DNA of 23,278 bases, taken from assembly GCA_002389055.1 (NCBI GenBank), contig DGNT01000209.1:1-23278 (forward strand). The letters are read 5' to 3'. This DNA is from Alcanivorax sp. UBA4485. Its GTDB lineage: Bacteria; Pseudomonadota; Gammaproteobacteria; Pseudomonadales; Alcanivoracaceae. Below the pieces are notes generated by a model that saw only the letters and a list, made by a program, of their open reading frames with translations, had not been told where the DNA came from and did no database searches. Below are positions 1 through 7,730 of the stretch, in pieces (positions within the stretch are counted from its first letter, which is position 1; every line of letters begins with the position of its first letter). The translations under genes and the position numbers were made by a program.

Positions 1-1527
1 CAGATAAACCGCCAATCCCGCCACCACGATCAGGCCCAGCCAGAGGATACGATCCCACAGCGCCCCATTCAGCCACACCGTGGCTTGCCGTGCCAGCCAG
101 TAAATGGCGCCGGCCATGGCGCCGCCGGCCACCGCCAGCCGCAACCCGTGTTGCCACCAGCCCTTCATCGGCAGGTACACACCGCTTCGCCGCAGCCCCA
201 TATACAGCAAGCCGGCGTTCAGCCAGGCCGACAGCGACGTGGCCAGCGCCAGCCCGGCGTGTTGCAGCGGCCAGATCAGCGCCAGGTTCAGAGCCATGTT
301 GGCGACCATGGCGATAATGCCGATTTTCACCGGCGTGCGGGTGTCCTGGCGGGCGAAATAGCCCGGCGCCAGAATCTTGATCAGCATGAACGCCACCAGC
401 CCGGCGCTGTAGGCACGCAGGGATTCCGCCGAGCGCAGCACGTCGTTGGCGCCGAACTCGCCGTGGTTGAACAGGGTCGCCAGCAGCGGCTCGGCGATCA
501 CCGCCAGCGCCAGCGCCGCCGGCACGCCGATCAGCAGCACCAGCTTCAGGGCCCAGTCCAGGGTGCGGCTGAACGCTTTCGGGTCATCGCCAGCGTGCTT
601 GCCGGACAGGCTGGGCAGGATCACCGTGCCGATGGCGATGGCGAACACGCCCAGCGGCAACTCCACCAGCCGGTCGGAATAGTACAGCCAGGTCACCGAG
701 CCGGTTTGCAGCAGGGACGCCAGCACCGTGTCCAGCAGCAGATTGATCTGGCTCACCGAGACCCCGAACATGGCCGGCGCCATCAGACGCAGGATGCGGC
801 GCACGCCCTCGTCGCGCCAGGCCATGCGCGGCACCGGCATCAGGTTCAGGCGGGCCAGGAACGGCAACTGAAACAGCAACTGAACGGTGCCGGCGATCAG
901 CACCCCCCAGGCCAGTGCCACCGCCATGCGTCCTTCGGTGAACTGCGGCGCCAGGTAGAGGGCGCTACCGATCAGGCTGAGATTGAGCAGCACCGGAGTG
1001 AACGCCGGCACCGCGAAGCGGTTCCAGGTATTGAGAATGGCGCCGGCGAAGGCGGTCAGCGAAATAAAGAACAGGTACGGGAAGGTGAGCCGCAGCATTT
1101 CCACCGCCAGGGCGCGTTTCTGCGGGTCGTCGCCGAAGCCCGGGGCGAACAGCCAGATCAACAGCGGCGCCGCCAGCACCCCGACCAGGGTGATCAGCGC
1201 CAGGGTGCCGCCCAGGGTGCCGGCGACGCGGTCGATCAGCGCCTTGGTGGCGGCGATACTGCCTTCGTCGCGCTGTTTGCTGCGGTATTCGCTGAGCACC
1301 GGCACGAAGGCCTGATTAAAGGCCCCCTCGGCGAACAGCCGGCGCAGGAAATTGGGTATCCGGAAGGCCACGAAGAAGGCGTCGGTGCCCGCCGAGGCGC
1401 CCAGCAGGCGCGCCAGCACCACGTCGCGCACCAGCCCCAGCACCCGGGACAGCAGCGTCATGCTGCTCACCACCAGGGTCGAGGCCAGCAAACCGCCCTT
1501 TTTGCCCGCTGTTTCCTGCTCGTCCAT
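1..1527 (-). CDS. murJ: Lipid II flippase MurJ (MviN), 3' end outside window
   Basis: MurJ moves lipid-linked peptidoglycan precursor (lipid II) across the inner membrane. The reverse-strand reading frame is open for 509 codons from ATG at 1527 to the window edge. It begins MDEQETAGKKGGLLAS and continues with SRVLGLVRDVVLARLLGAS, DAFFVAFRIPNFLRRLFAEG and NQAFVPVLSEY, the conserved N-terminal MurJ/MviN sequence with its charged cavity residues. Many hydrophobic helices follow. Family members are about 510-520 residues, so only about ten residues and the stop are missing. A CGGAGG Shine-Dalgarno sequence precedes the ATG. The gene is divergent from rpsT, as in Pseudomonas, where mviN is followed by ribF and ileS; those would lie left of this window. 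Confidence 0.95.
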   Translation of the reverse strand, partial: MDEQETAGKKGGLLASTLVVSSMTLLSRVLGLVRDVVLARLLGASAGTDAFFVAFRIPNFLRRLFAEGAFNQAFVPVLSEYRSKQRDEGSIAATKALIDRVAGTLGGTLALITLVGVLAAPLLIWLFAPGFGDDPQKRALAVEMLRLTFPYLFFISLTAFAGAILNTWNRFAVPAFTPVLLNLSLIGSALYLAPQFTEGRMAVALAWGVLIAGTVQLLFQLPFLARLNLMPVPRMAWRDEGVRRILRLMAPAMFGVSVSQINLLLDTVLASLLQTGSVTWLYYSDRLVELPLGVFAIAIGTVILPSLSGKHAGDDPKAFSRTLDWALKLVLLIGVPAALALAVIAEPLLATLFNHGEFGANDVLRSAESLRAYSAGLVAFMLIKILAPGYFARQDTRTPVKIGIIAMVANMALNLALIWPLQHAGLALATSLSAWLNAGLLYMGLRRSGVYLPMKGWWQHGLRLAVAGGAMAGAIYWLARQATVWLNGALWDRILWLGLIVVAGLAVYL

Positions 1528-1638
1528 CCCGGCGCCTCCGAAAAACCGGCCAAGAGTAACCAAAGCCCGCCGCCACCGCCACAGCCCCGCCCCGGGGATT
1601 GACAATCCAGACCCGGATCGGCATAGTTGCGCGTCTTC

Positions 1639-1671
1639 AGGACCGGCCAATGGCAGTATCCGCCCGGTCCT
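1639..1671 (+). promoter_or_regulatory. Stem-loop in the rpsT upstream/leader region
   Basis: A perfect 8-bp inverted repeat, AGGACCGG (1639-1646) and CCGGTCCT (1664-1671), encloses a 17-nt loop about 50 bases before the rpsT start. It may lie in the 5' leader and contribute to S20 autoregulation, or it may be a protein-binding site. No convincing promoter could be assigned nearby. Confidence 0.45.
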
Positions 1672-1719
1672 AATCGATTATCACCATCGAATTACCGATT
1701 TATATATAGGAGCAGGACC

Positions 1720-1986
1720 TTGGCTAACTCACCGCAAGCACGCAAGCGCGCGCGTCAGGCGGAACAGCGTCGTAAGCACAACGCAGCGATGCGTTCCATG
1801 GTGCGTACGTACCTCAAGAAGGTGAACGCGGCCATTGCGTCCGGCGACCAAGGCGCCGCTCAGCAAGCGTACCAAAAGGCGACCTCGGTGCTGGATAAGG
1901 CCACCCAGAAGGGTAAGTTCCACCCGAACAAATCCGCTCGTCACAAGAGCCGCCTGAACGCCAAGATCAAGGCCATGGCGGCCTGA
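1720..1986 (+). CDS. rpsT: 30S ribosomal protein S20
   Basis: S20 is a primary-binding protein of the small ribosomal subunit that contacts 16S rRNA. The product is 88 residues (E. coli S20: 87). It starts (M)ANSPQARKRARQAEQRRKHN and ends HKSRLNAKIKAMAA, the typical basic helical S20 sequence. The start is the TTG at 1720, six bases after AGGAG (1709-1713). Upstream in-frame ATG starts would add a long non-S20 extension. E. coli rpsT also uses a UUG start, which is part of its autoregulation, so the weak start is probably functional. A strong terminator follows directly. Confidence 0.97.
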   Translation: MANSPQARKRARQAEQRRKHNAAMRSMVRTYLKKVNAAIASGDQGAAQQAYQKATSVLDKATQKGKFHPNKSARHKSRLNAKIKAMAA

Positions 1987-2005
1987 TCGATCGAACGCGT
2001 TCGCT

Positions 2006-2034
2006 AAAAAAACCGGCCTCGGGCCGGTTTTTTT
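2006..2034. terminator. Bidirectional intrinsic terminator between rpsT and proB
   Basis: The stem CCGGCC (2013-2018) / GGCCGG (2022-2027) is flanked by seven A on the left and seven T on the right. It therefore ends in a U-run in both directions and can serve rpsT and the convergent proB. Confidence 0.92.
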
Positions 2035-2057
2035 ATGCCTGGAATCCACCCACCGGG

Positions 2058-3164
2058 CTACAGAACCACCAGGTTATCCCGGTGGATCAATTCTTCCTCG
2101 TTCATGAAGCCCAGCACGTCGGCGATTTCGTGGCTCTTCTTGCCGCACAGGCGGCGGGCGTCAGCGGCGTCGTAGTTAACCAGACCGCAGGCCACACGCT
2201 CGCCATGCTGGTCCTCGCAGGCCACCATCTCACCGCGCGAAAACTGCCCGAATACGTCCGCCACCCCCACCGGCAGCAGGCTGGACCCGGCCTCGCGCAG
2301 GCGCCGGGCGGCGCCGTCGTCGAGAATCAGCCGGCCACGCATGCGCAGGTGGCCGGCCAGCCACTGCTTGCGGGCATTCATTGGTGAGGTGTCCGGCAAC
2401 AGCGTGGTGCCGGGGGCCTGGCCGTCGACCAGCTCGGTGAGCACCTCCGGGCGGCGCCCGGAGGCGATGGTGGTCATGGTGCCCGAGCGCGCCGCCAGCG
2501 CCGCAGCGCGCACCTTGGTGGTCATGCCGCCACGGCCCAGCCCGGAACCGCCACCGCCGGCCATGGCCGCCAGGGCCGGATCGGAGGCGCGGGCGCTGGG
2601 AATCAGGCGGGCCGCCGGGTTCTGGCGGGGATCGGCGTCGAACAGGCCGTCCTGATCGGTGAGAATCACCAGCCGCTCGGCCTCCACCAGGTTGGCCACC
2701 AGAGCCGCCAGGGTGTCGTTGTCGCCGAAGCGGATTTCGTCGGTGACCACGGTGTCGTTTTCGTTGACCACCGGCACCACCGAAAAGCCCAGCAGCGTGA
2801 GCAAGGTGCTGCGCGCATTGAGGTAGCGCTTGCGGTCGGAGAGATCGTCATGGGTGAGCAACACCTGGGCGGTGTGCAGCCGGTGTTTCTGGAAACAGGA
2901 CTCCCAGGCCTGCACCAGCCCCATCTGCCCGACGGCCGCCGCCGCCTGGAGCTGATGCACCGAATCCGGGCGGCGCGCCCAGCCCAGCCGGGTCATGCCC
3001 TCGGCCACCGCGCCGGAGGACACCACCATGACGTCGATACCGCGCTCGCGCAGGGCCACGATGCGATCCACCCAGACCTGCATCAGGTCGCGGTCAAGAC
3101 CGCGGCCGTCATTGGTAAGCAGAGCGCTGCCTATTTTGATTACCCAGCGTGCGCGTTGCGCCAT
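2058..3164 (-). CDS. proB: Glutamate 5-kinase (ProB) with PUA domain
   Basis: ProB phosphorylates glutamate at the gamma-carboxylate, the first committed step of proline synthesis in the cytoplasm. The 368-residue protein has the expected full length. An amino-acid kinase domain (about 6-255) carries VIKIGSALL (8-16), SSGAVAEG (49-56), NENDTV (134-139) and FGDNDTLAA (146-154). A C-terminal PUA domain (about 275-365) contains FGQFSRGEMVACED. The start follows a GGGAAAGG ribosome-binding site. It lies 35 bases after obgE on the same strand and is probably cotranscribed with it, as in Pseudomonas. The enzyme is normally feedback-inhibited by proline; no transcriptional control is visible. Confidence 0.96.
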   Translation of the reverse strand: MAQRARWVIKIGSALLTNDGRGLDRDLMQVWVDRIVALRERGIDVMVVSSGAVAEGMTRLGWARRPDSVHQLQAAAAVGQMGLVQAWESCFQKHRLHTAQVLLTHDDLSDRKRYLNARSTLLTLLGFSVVPVVNENDTVVTDEIRFGDNDTLAALVANLVEAERLVILTDQDGLFDADPRQNPAARLIPSARASDPALAAMAGGGGSGLGRGGMTTKVRAAALAARSGTMTTIASGRRPEVLTELVDGQAPGTTLLPDTSPMNARKQWLAGHLRMRGRLILDDGAARRLREAGSSLLPVGVADVFGQFSRGEMVACEDQHGERVACGLVNYDAADARRLCGKKSHEIADVLGFMNEEELIHRDNLVVL

Positions 3165-3199
3165 GGTGCCTTTCCCGCTTTCAGTAAAGTGATGGCCGA

Positions 3200-4378
3200 T
3201 CAGGGTTCGTAGACGATCTCCACGTCGTGATCGTCATCATCGTCGTCGTCATTATCGCGGGCCACGCGGCGGTCCCGCTTGATTTCCTGGATCTTCTCAC
3301 GGGCCTCTTCTTCCAGGCGCGCACGCAGATCCCGCTGCTCGGCGGCGTAGTCCGGGTCTTCCTGCTCGCGCAGACGGCGTTCTTCAATTGCGTTCATCAG
3401 CGCGTAGACCAGTTCTTCGCAGCCCACCCCGGCGGCGGCGGAAAGGCGGAACACCGGCCCCTGCCAGCCCAGCTCGTCGACGATTTCAGCGACCCGCTGC
3501 TCCGCCTCGTCGTCGGGTAACAGGTCGATCTTGTTGAACACCAACCAGCGCTCCTGCTCGGCCAGCGCCGGAGAGAACCGGTCCAGCTCGTCGGCAATGG
3601 CGTCGATATGGTCCGCCGGGTCGCCGTCCAGGGGCGCCATATCCACCACGTGCAGCAGCAACCGCGTGCGCGCCAGGTGTTTCAGGAAGCGAATACCCAG
3701 GCCGGCGCCCTCGGCGGCCCCTTCGATCAAGCCGGGAATATCGGCGACCACGAAACTGCGGTAGCGATCCGCCTTCACCACCCCCAGATTGGGAATCAGG
3801 GTGGTGAAGGGGTAGTCCGCCACCTTGGGCTTGGCGGCGGAAATGGCGCGGATCAGCGTGCTCTTGCCGGCGTTGGGCATGCCCAGCAGACCCACGTCCG
3901 CCAGCACCTTGAGCTCCAGCCGCAGGCGCCGGGTTTCGCCGGGGGTGCCGTTGGTGGTCTTACGCGGTGCCTGGTTAACGCTGCTTTTGAAGTGCACGTT
4001 GCCGAGCCCGCCACGGCCGCCCCGCGCCACCATGACCTTGTGATCCACCGCGGTCAGGTCGGCGAGCACCTCGTCGGTGTCCACATCCACCACGGTGGTG
4101 CCCACCGGCACTTTCAGCACCACATCCTCGGCGGATTTACCGGTCATCTGCCGGCCCTTGCCAGGCTCGCCGTTACGCGCCTTGAAAGAGCGCTCGTAGC
4201 GATAATCCACCAGGGTGTTGAGGTTGCTGTCCGCCTCCACATAGACATGACCGCCGGCGCCGCCATCACCCCCGTCGGGGCCGCCGAACTCCACGTACTT
4301 TTCACGACGGAAGCTCAGGCAGCCGTGCCCCCCGCTTCCGGCGCGGACATCAATGGTGGCTTCGTCGACGAATTGCAT
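3200..4378 (-). CDS. obgE: GTPase ObgE/CgtA
   Basis: This essential ribosome-associated GTPase is involved in 50S assembly and the stringent response. The 392-residue protein has the glycine-rich Obg fold (1-158; SGGHGCLSFRREKYVEFGGP and GGDGGAGG). The OBG-type G domain follows, with GMPNAGKS (166-173), DIPG (213-216), NKID (282-285) and SAA (313-315). The tail after about 335 is charged and ends in a run of seven aspartates followed by HDVEIVYEP. Acidic tails are usual in proteobacterial Obg. The gene is 189 bases downstream of rpmA, beyond a terminator and a palindromic element, so it may also have its own promoter. It is probably cotranscribed with proB. Confidence 0.96.
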   Translation of the reverse strand: MQFVDEATIDVRAGSGGHGCLSFRREKYVEFGGPDGGDGGAGGHVYVEADSNLNTLVDYRYERSFKARNGEPGKGRQMTGKSAEDVVLKVPVGTTVVDVDTDEVLADLTAVDHKVMVARGGRGGLGNVHFKSSVNQAPRKTTNGTPGETRRLRLELKVLADVGLLGMPNAGKSTLIRAISAAKPKVADYPFTTLIPNLGVVKADRYRSFVVADIPGLIEGAAEGAGLGIRFLKHLARTRLLLHVVDMAPLDGDPADHIDAIADELDRFSPALAEQERWLVFNKIDLLPDDEAEQRVAEIVDELGWQGPVFRLSAAAGVGCEELVYALMNAIEERRLREQEDPDYAAEQRDLRARLEEEAREKIQEIKRDRRVARDNDDDDDDDHDVEIVYEP

Positions 4379-4429
4379 GGTGACGGCTCTTAATAGCGAT
4401 TAAAGGGGGCATTCTAACGTAGGGCGTAC

Positions 4430-4520
4430 AGGCGGCCACAAAAAATCGCCAGGAGCGATTTTCGACGTCGCGCCAGCGACGGCCCGAAGGGTGGCCACCA
4501 GGGAAGGCGGCCACAAAAAA
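4430..4520. repeat. Palindrome-rich element bracketed by a 16-bp direct repeat (obgE/rpmA intergenic)
   Basis: The 16-mer AGGCGGCCACAAAAAA occurs at 4430-4445 and 4505-4520. Between the copies lie three inverted repeats: AAAATCGC/GCGATTTT (4442-4462, 5-nt loop), CGTCGC/GCGACG (4466-4481, 4-nt loop) and the palindrome GGTGGCCACC (4490-4499). The second direct-repeat copy merges into the rpmA terminator. The arrangement resembles an interspersed palindromic (REP-like) element. Copy number elsewhere in the genome cannot be seen here. Confidence 0.55.
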
Positions 4521-4552
4521 GCCCCGCGGGCGCGAGCCTCGCGGGGCTTTTT
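4515..4552 (-). terminator. Intrinsic terminator after rpmA
   Basis: The perfect 12-bp arms AAAAAGCCCCGC (4516-4527) and GCGGGGCTTTTT (4541-4552) enclose a 13-nt loop. On the minus strand the hairpin is followed by a six-U run (complement of 4515-4520). It should end or attenuate rplU-rpmA transcription before obgE. Confidence 0.9.
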
Positions 4553-4567
4553 CAGATCCCGGAGGGA

Positions 4568-4828
4568 TCAGGCCACGGGCTCGATCACCACGTATTTGCG
4601 GCTGAGCGGGCCTTTGACTTCGAACTTCACGCGTCCGGCTTCCTTGGCGAAGATGGTGTGGTCCTTGCCAATCCCGGTGTTCACTCCGGGGTGGAAACGG
4701 GTGCCGCGCTGGCGAACGATGATCTCGCCGGCCTGAACGACCTGGCCGCCGAAGCGCTTCACGCCAAGGCGTTTACTTTCCGAGTCGCGACCGTTACGAG
4801 TACTACCACCGGCTTTTTTATGTGCCAT
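4568..4828 (-). CDS. rpmA: 50S ribosomal protein L27
   Basis: L27 lies near the peptidyl-transferase centre of the large subunit. The 86-residue protein begins MAHKKAGGSTRNGRDSESKR, contains VVQAGEIIVRQRGTRFHPG and ends RKYVVIEPVA, matching proteobacterial L27 throughout. It lacks the cleavable N-terminal extension known from Firmicutes L27. It is the second gene of the rplU-rpmA transcript, 26 bases after rplU, and a strong terminator follows it. Confidence 0.98.
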   Translation of the reverse strand: MAHKKAGGSTRNGRDSESKRLGVKRFGGQVVQAGEIIVRQRGTRFHPGVNTGIGKDHTIFAKEAGRVKFEVKGPLSRKYVVIEPVA

Positions 4829-4854
4829 GTTTCAATCCTCTCGTTGCGTCCGGA

Positions 4855-5166
4855 TCAGCCCTGGATCCCGGTGATTTTCACCGCAGTGTACCACTGGCGA
4901 TGGCCCTGCTGCTTGCGGGAATGCTTGCGGCGGCGGAACTTCACAATCTTGATCTTCTTGTGACGGCCCTGCTCAACCACTTCGGCGGTGACCTTGGCGC
5001 CTTCCAGCAGCGGCTGGCCGACCTTCACGTCGTCGCCGTCGGCGACCAGCAGCACTTGATCAAAGTCCACGGATTCACCGGTGGCCACTTCGATCTTTTC
5101 CACGCGCAGGGTGTCACCCTCTTCAACGCGGTACTGCTTGCCACCCGTTTTGATGACTGCGTACAT
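4855..5166 (-). CDS. rplU: 50S ribosomal protein L21
   Basis: L21 binds 23S rRNA in the large subunit. The 103-residue protein starts MYAVIKTGGKQYRVEEGD and contains GRHKKIKIVKFRRRKHSRKQ and GHRQWYTAVKI, typical of L21. It is the first gene of the rplU-rpmA transcript and is read from the sigma70-type promoter at 5260-5288, giving a leader of roughly 85-90 bases. A GGAGCAAG Shine-Dalgarno region precedes the ATG. It is divergent from ispB, an arrangement shared with Pseudomonas and many other gammaproteobacteria. Confidence 0.98.
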   Translation of the reverse strand: MYAVIKTGGKQYRVEEGDTLRVEKIEVATGESVDFDQVLLVADGDDVKVGQPLLEGAKVTAEVVEQGRHKKIKIVKFRRRKHSRKQQGHRQWYTAVKITGIQG

Positions 5167-5259
5167 CTACTTGCTCCAGATGGTTCCTCTTGGGCGGACC
5201 CGGCCCTGAAATCAGGCGGTCGCTTTCGGTGCCCGTGGGATGATTAAATCGGGTCGCGA

Positions 5260-5288
5260 AGTGTACGCTAAAGGTTGATGCGCCTCAA
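5260..5288 (-). promoter_or_regulatory. Sigma70-type promoter of rplU-rpmA
   Basis: On the minus strand, the -35 box TTGAGG (complement of 5283-5288) and the -10 box TACACT (complement of 5260-5265) are separated by exactly 17 bases. They lie about 95 bases upstream of the rplU start. Confidence 0.7.
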
Positions 5289-5336
5289 GCCCGCATGACA
5301 CGGCTTTTACAGCGACCTTCCGGTGGCCGGGTTTTC

Positions 5337-5364
5337 TTGACTGGCCGGGCCCCGCTGCTAGCAT
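5337..5364 (+). promoter_or_regulatory. Candidate promoter of ispB
   Basis: TTGACT (5337-5342, five of six consensus bases) and TAGCAT (5359-5364, four of six) are 16 bases apart. They lie about 43 bases before the ispB ATG. Confidence 0.5.
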
Positions 5365-5406
5365 TGCCCGCTGTTTACCGCCCCTTTTTAGCCGGATAGC
5401 TACTTC

Positions 5407-6378
5407 ATGGATTTCAAGGCCATCAGCTCTGTCGTCGCCGAGGATTTCGAGGCGGTGAACCGCTTCATCACCCACCACCTGGACACCGAGGTACCGCTGA
5501 TCCGCGAGGTGGGGGAGTACATCGTCGACTCCGGCGGCAAACGCCTGCGCCCGCTGGTGGGGCTGCTGAGCGCGCGAGCATCCGGCTACACCGGCGCCCA
5601 GCACGTGGATGTGGCGGCGGTGATCGAATTTCTGCACACCGCCACCCTGCTCCACGACGACGTGGTGGACGAATCCAGCCTGCGCCGGGGCCGGCCCACG
5701 GTGAACGCGGTCTGGGGCAACTCCGCCAGCGTGCTGGTGGGGGACTTCCTGATTTCCCGGGCGTTCCAGCTGATGGTGGCGCTGCGTGATCAGCGCCTGC
5801 TGGAGATTCTCTCGCAGAGCACCAACACCATCTCCGAGGGCGAGGTGCTGCAGCTGATCAATACCCGTGACCCGAGCACCACCGAGCCCAGCTACATGCG
5901 CGTGATCCACCACAAGACCGCCAAGATGTTCGAATCGGCGGCGGAGACCGGCGCGGTGCTGGGCGCCCGAACGGAAACGGACTTTTCCCAGGCGTTCGCC
6001 ACTTTTGGCCGCCATCTGGGCATCGCTTTCCAGCTGATCGACGACGTGCTCGACTACCAGGGCGACGTCAATGAGCTCGGCAAGAACGTGGGCGACGACC
6101 TGGCCGAGGGCAAACCCACCCTGCCCCTGATTTACGCCATCCAGCACGGCGCCCCGGAGCAGGCCGGGCTGATCAAGGACGCGATTCGCACCGGCGGCCT
6201 GGAACAGCTGGAACAGATCGTCGAGATCGTGCACGACTGCGGCGGGCTCAGCTACACCGTGGAGCGGGCCGCCGAGCAGACCCGGCTGGCCCTGGATGCG
6301 CTGGCGCCGGTGCCCGCTTCCCGCTACAAGGACGCGCTCCACAATCTGGCGGAAGAATCCTTGAAGCGAACGCACTAA
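5407..6378 (+). CDS. ispB: Octaprenyl diphosphate synthase (long-chain trans-polyprenyl synthase)
   Basis: The enzyme adds isopentenyl diphosphate units to farnesyl diphosphate to make the ubiquinone side chain. The 323-residue protein has the family's usual length. It carries GGKRLRP (43-49), the first aspartate-rich motif DDVVD (84-88), the GDFL segment (112-115) and the second aspartate-rich motif DDVLD (212-216). The chain length of the product (C40 or C45) cannot be read directly from the sequence; IspB is inferred from the gene position beside rplU. The Shine-Dalgarno sequence is weak (around GGATAG). A candidate promoter lies just upstream. Confidence 0.93.
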   Translation: MDFKAISSVVAEDFEAVNRFITHHLDTEVPLIREVGEYIVDSGGKRLRPLVGLLSARASGYTGAQHVDVAAVIEFLHTATLLHDDVVDESSLRRGRPTVNAVWGNSASVLVGDFLISRAFQLMVALRDQRLLEILSQSTNTISEGEVLQLINTRDPSTTEPSYMRVIHHKTAKMFESAAETGAVLGARTETDFSQAFATFGRHLGIAFQLIDDVLDYQGDVNELGKNVGDDLAEGKPTLPLIYAIQHGAPEQAGLIKDAIRTGGLEQLEQIVEIVHDCGGLSYTVERAAEQTRLALDALAPVPASRYKDALHNLAEESLKRTH

Positions 6379-6441
6379 ACTGCATTGATGGAGTCGAACC
6401 ACGACCCCGTTTCAGTGAACGCCCTTACGGAGACCACACGG

Positions 6442-7035
6442 ATGAAATCGACCCTCGCCACGCTTTTCACCGGCGCCGCCCTGGCGCTGTCGCTCACCGG
6501 CTGCGCGCTCAGTCCCCAGCAGATCGAAGTGAAACCCACCGCCGAAGTGCAGCCCGCCAACCGCGGCAACAACCAGCCGGTGCAGGTGATCGCGGTGGAT
6601 TCCCGGGACAGCAAGGCGTTCGGCTCGCGGGGCGGTGTGTACAAGGACACCTCCCTGGTGCAGCCGGCCAACGACCTGCGCCCGGCGATCGCCGAGACCG
6701 TCCGCCAGGGGCTGCAGACGCTGGGCTACAACGCCTTCAACCCGGGCGACGAGGCCACCACCCTGGAAGTGCGCCTGGAAAAACTGGAGTACATCCCCGA
6801 AGAGGGGTCGGTGGTCAACGAAGTGACCCTGAACCTGGAGCTGGTGGCCGAGGCCCGGCGCGGCGACACCACCCATGTGGGCACCTACAAGAGCAGCGTC
6901 GAGCACGACCTGCCCTTTACGCCGTCGGCGGCGCGCAACCAGGAAATGATCAACGACATCCTCAGCCGTTCCATCGAGCGGATGCTCAACGACCAGGAAA
7001 TGCAGGCCTTCCTGGCCGGCAACGACAACCCCTGA
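6442..7035 (+). CDS. YajG-family lipoprotein
   Basis: The 197-residue protein has a lipoprotein signal, with hydrophobic residues up to LSLTGC and Cys21 as the lipid-attachment site. The mature part contains VQVIAVDSRDSKAFGSRGG and a helical segment (DLRPAIAETVRQGLQTLGY) typical of the YajG (Lipoprotein_16) family, whose function is poorly known. An upstream in-frame ATG at 6385 would bury the signal peptide. The ATG at 6442 follows ACGGAG and places the signal at the N terminus, so I chose it. Asp at +2 is absent (Ala22), which suggests outer-membrane sorting. The gene follows ispB by about 60 bases and may share its transcript. It converges on the next gene with a 9-base gap and no visible terminator. 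Confidence 0.82.
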   Translation: MKSTLATLFTGAALALSLTGCALSPQQIEVKPTAEVQPANRGNNQPVQVIAVDSRDSKAFGSRGGVYKDTSLVQPANDLRPAIAETVRQGLQTLGYNAFNPGDEATTLEVRLEKLEYIPEEGSVVNEVTLNLELVAEARRGDTTHVGTYKSSVEHDLPFTPSAARNQEMINDILSRSIERMLNDQEMQAFLAGNDNP

Positions 7036-7044
7036 GCGGGTCCG

Positions 7045-7233
7045 TCAGTCGTTTTCAGGCGTCACCGACACCGAGGGCGCCTCGGGGTCGGTGAGGTCGA
7101 CGGTGAGCACCAGGGGCCGGCAGCAAATGTGGCAGTCCTCCACGTACTCCTGATCCCCCTGGGACGGATCCACCAGGGCCTCGAAATGCTCCCAGCAATG
7201 GGGGCATTGCACGTCCACCGCGATTAATTCCAT
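7045..7233 (-). CDS. CPXCG-motif cysteine-rich small protein
   Basis: This 62-residue protein begins MELIAVDVQCPHCWEHFEAL and has a second cysteine cluster, DCHICC. The four ligands C10, C13, C34 and C37 form a probable zinc ribbon, as in the Cys_rich_CPXG family of gammaproteobacteria, which has no assigned function. The C-terminal part is acidic. Its ATG directly abuts the TAG of the upstream HIT-family gene (TAGATG), and its Shine-Dalgarno GGAGAG lies inside that gene, so the two are very probably translationally coupled. Confidence 0.82.
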   Translation of the reverse strand: MELIAVDVQCPHCWEHFEALVDPSQGDQEYVEDCHICCRPLVLTVDLTDPEAPSVSVTPEND

Positions 7234-7632
7234 CTAGCTCTCCTCGGGCAGCGCCAGCCGCGCCAGCCAGTCCGGCGTGCCGTCCACCGGCACCGGCTCG
7301 CCCTGCCCCCACACCGGCCCGGGCCAGCAGGGGTCGTCGCGAAAGCGGGCGATGATGTGCACGTGCAGCTGCGGCACCAGATTGCCGAGGGCGCCGAGAT
7401 TGATCTTGTCGGCGCCGGTGACCCTCTCCAGCTCCCCGGCAAGGTGGTTCACGGTCGACAACAGCCGCTGCTGGTCCGCCGCCGGCAGGTGGTGCCACTC
7501 GCGCAGACCGTCGCGCTTGGGCACCACGATCAGCCAGGGGAAACGGGCATCACGCATCCAGCGCAGCCAGCACAGTTCAGTCTCGCCCAGGGCGCCGGTG
7601 TCCGCCGCCAGGCGTGGGTGTAATTCCGTCAT
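7234..7632 (-). CDS. HIT-domain nucleotide-binding protein
   Basis: The 132-residue protein has the histidine-triad fold. The motif QLHVHII (88-94) keeps the central nucleophilic His90 and His92 of the H-x-H-x-H-x-x triad but has Gln88 in place of the first His. It also has FPWLIVVPKRDGLREWHHL (31-49) and GALGNLVPQLHVHIIARF (80-97). Small HIT proteins hydrolyse nucleoside phosphoramidates or dinucleoside polyphosphates; the substrate here is unknown. The ATG at 7632 is chosen because the longer frame adds a basic, non-conserved stretch. The gene is the first of a two-gene unit with the cysteine-rich protein. Confidence 0.85.
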   Translation of the reverse strand: MTELHPRLAADTGALGETELCWLRWMRDARFPWLIVVPKRDGLREWHHLPAADQQRLLSTVNHLAGELERVTGADKINLGALGNLVPQLHVHIIARFRDDPCWPGPVWGQGEPVPVDGTPDWLARLALPEES

Positions 7633-7730
7633 TCTCGGTTCCGTGGTCACGCCACCGGGCCGATCCCGGCGGCAAAAGATGCGATCGTACGAAAAACGCT
7701 CTAGGATGATGCGCAAAAATAAGAATATAG

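Noticed and set aside
85..1602. Long plus-strand open frame (505 codons) opposite murJ
   Set aside because: Its product is a low-complexity Gln/Arg/His-rich sequence typical of the antisense of a GC-rich gene. The minus-strand MurJ protein is clearly conserved.
1627..1719. N-terminal extension of S20 from an upstream ATG
   Set aside because: The extension is not S20-like; the TTG at 1720 has a well-placed AGGAG and gives the family length.
4491..4736. Small plus-strand open frame beginning in the obgE/rpmA intergenic region
   Set aside because: It runs through the palindromic element and the rpmA terminator into antisense rpmA.
5212..6402. Minus-strand open frame of 396 codons opposite ispB
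   Set aside because: It is a GC-rich antisense shadow; IspB motifs are intact on the plus strand.
6379..6441. Possible tRNA fragment suggested by a GTCGAACCACGACC-like stretch
   Set aside because: No cloverleaf or anticodon arm can be formed; it is only a chance T-loop-like string between ispB and the lipoprotein gene.
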